The notes below the pieces were generated by a model, which saw nothing but the letters and a program-made list of their open reading frames with translations, was not told where the DNA came from and ran no database searches. This document shows, in pieces, positions 63,374 to 64,000 of a stretch of 64,000 nucleotides of DNA. A program made the position numbers and the translations under genes. The first letter of the stretch is position 1, and the number at the start of each line of letters is the position of its first letter. Origin of the DNA: an uncultured Mailhella sp. (GTDB taxonomy: Bacteria > Desulfobacterota > Desulfovibrionia > Desulfovibrionales > Desulfovibrionaceae); NCBI RefSeq assembly GCF_944324995.1, contig NZ_CALUYL010000007.1, forward strand, positions 37,820-101,819, written 5' to 3'.

Positions 63374-63736
63374 TCAACGGGACAACGCGTTGCGCCAGCG
63401 CTCCATGCTGCGCCGCAGAAACGCACGGCGCCGAAAAAAGGCTGCACGCCCGCAGGTTCCCTCCGAAAACCCCGCGCGCAGAGGGCAGGTCGCTCCACCC
63501 TCCTCCCAACGCGCCGCCTGCATGCCGCACAATTCGCCGACGCTGCCGCCCCGCGCGATGCAGCCCCAGGGACGTCGCCGAACGACACGACGCGGGGGAT
63601 GGCCGCCCTTCCCCGGCGGCAACGGCAAAGTCCGAAGCTCTGACGCCACATCGTTTTCCAGACCCGGAAAACGAATGAGGCACCGCCCCTCCGCTCCGAC
63701 GAAACGGCAAACGAAGTCGCCTCCGCCTTCAATCAT
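63374..63736 (-). CDS. Possible small Arg/Cys-rich protein of unknown function
   Basis: A 120-residue open frame in the same direction as hypD and ending 54 bp before it. It contains RFVGAEGRCLIRFPGLEND, a run of Arg around PPRRVVRRRPWGC, several cysteines and a basic C-terminus (RRSMERWRNALSR). Third-position GC fits the genome, but there is no clear ribosome site, and GTG 63757 is an alternative start. It could be a shadow of GC-rich noncoding DNA. No family is recognised. Confidence 0.35.
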   Translation of the reverse strand: MIEGGGDFVCRFVGAEGRCLIRFPGLENDVASELRTLPLPPGKGGHPPRRVVRRRPWGCIARGGSVGELCGMQAARWEEGGATCPLRAGFSEGTCGRAAFFRRRAFLRRSMERWRNALSR

Positions 63737-64000
63737 GCAAGGCGCGCGAAAGACCACTCCCTTGCCCGAGCCCGCTAAAAATCATGAAGGCGCGCCCCAT
63801 CCCTCCGGCAACGCGATTCGTCGCTTTTGGGAACGCCCCCGGCGAGACGCGCATCCGCCCCGCCCCCTTGCCGACGACTGCTTTGCCGAGAACGCGCGGC
63901 GCAGAAAAGTTCGGAGAAAATTCCTTGACAAATTAATCATTCAAAGATATTTGATATCGTTCTTTGGCCTAACTTTGTGTTTTTATTTTGGAGGAACACA
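63737..64000 (+). promoter_or_regulatory. Right-edge upstream region of a gene beyond the window
   Basis: TTGACA at 63925-63930 is followed after 17 bp by TATTTG, with AT-rich DNA and paired GATATT/GATATC elements around it, and a GGAGG ribosome site at 63992-63996. The start codon falls outside the window. Confidence 0.55.

Overview
The window looks like a chromosome segment of a GC-rich, strictly anaerobic, sulfite- or sulfate-reducing Desulfovibrionaceae-type bacterium (Bilophila, Mailhella or Desulfovibrio-like). This is inferred from gene content: hydrogenase maturation genes hypD and hypE, glycyl radical enzymes with activases, many TRAP transporters, old-yellow-enzyme-type FeS flavoproteins, iron-sulfur flavodoxins and sigma-54 control. 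No rRNA or CRISPR array is visible.

Layout. 1-4.3 kb: a TRAP-TAXI transporter (first gene cut by the window edge) with an FeS flavin oxidoreductase. 4.6-6.9 kb: a frameshifted radical SAM gene, a Tat-exported flavodoxin-like protein and a flavin reductase. 7.0-11.2 kb: a LysR regulator facing a Tat-type DUF362 protein, an iron-sulfur flavoprotein and a DUF4405 membrane protein. 11.6-21 kb: a sigma-54 activator followed by a clear -24/-12 promoter and a six-gene operon (FeS oxidoreductase, two SLC13 permeases, nitrilase, a short kinase-like protein, a beta-hydroxyacid dehydrogenase). 21.1-24.9 kb: a small AT-richer island bounded by a 128-bp direct repeat, with a decayed tyrosine recombinase, ending beside tRNA-Glu and tRNA-Gln. 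25-42.6 kb: mostly housekeeping genes (PAP2-like protein, TtcA-like enzyme, leucyl aminopeptidase, pseudouridine synthase, two acyltransferases, an RND efflux operon, miaB, tatD, a family-9 glycosyltransferase, hypE).

42.8-60.6 kb is the most interesting part. A minus-strand cluster encodes an amidohydrolase-fold protein without the usual metal histidines, a canonical glycyl radical enzyme (GRE) whose active-site residues fit isethionate sulfite-lyase, its activase, a second GRE paralog that has lost the catalytic cysteine and the glycyl-radical motif, a PAS/sigma-54 activator, a second activase and an iron-type alcohol dehydrogenase. On the other strand lie an MFS carrier, a YtcJ-like amidohydrolase and a DctPQM TRAP transporter. 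Three sigma-54-type promoters and a repeated TTGC-N6-GCAA motif tie these units into one likely local regulon for uptake and radical cleavage of a small organic substrate.

60.7-64 kb: a solitary trpB behind a textbook trp attenuator whose leader peptide has three tandem Trp codons, then hypD, a possible small ORF, and a promoter plus ribosome site for a gene beyond the window. Starts were moved from the longest ORF to the best ribosome-binding site in many genes. Identifications come from reading motifs, not from database searches.
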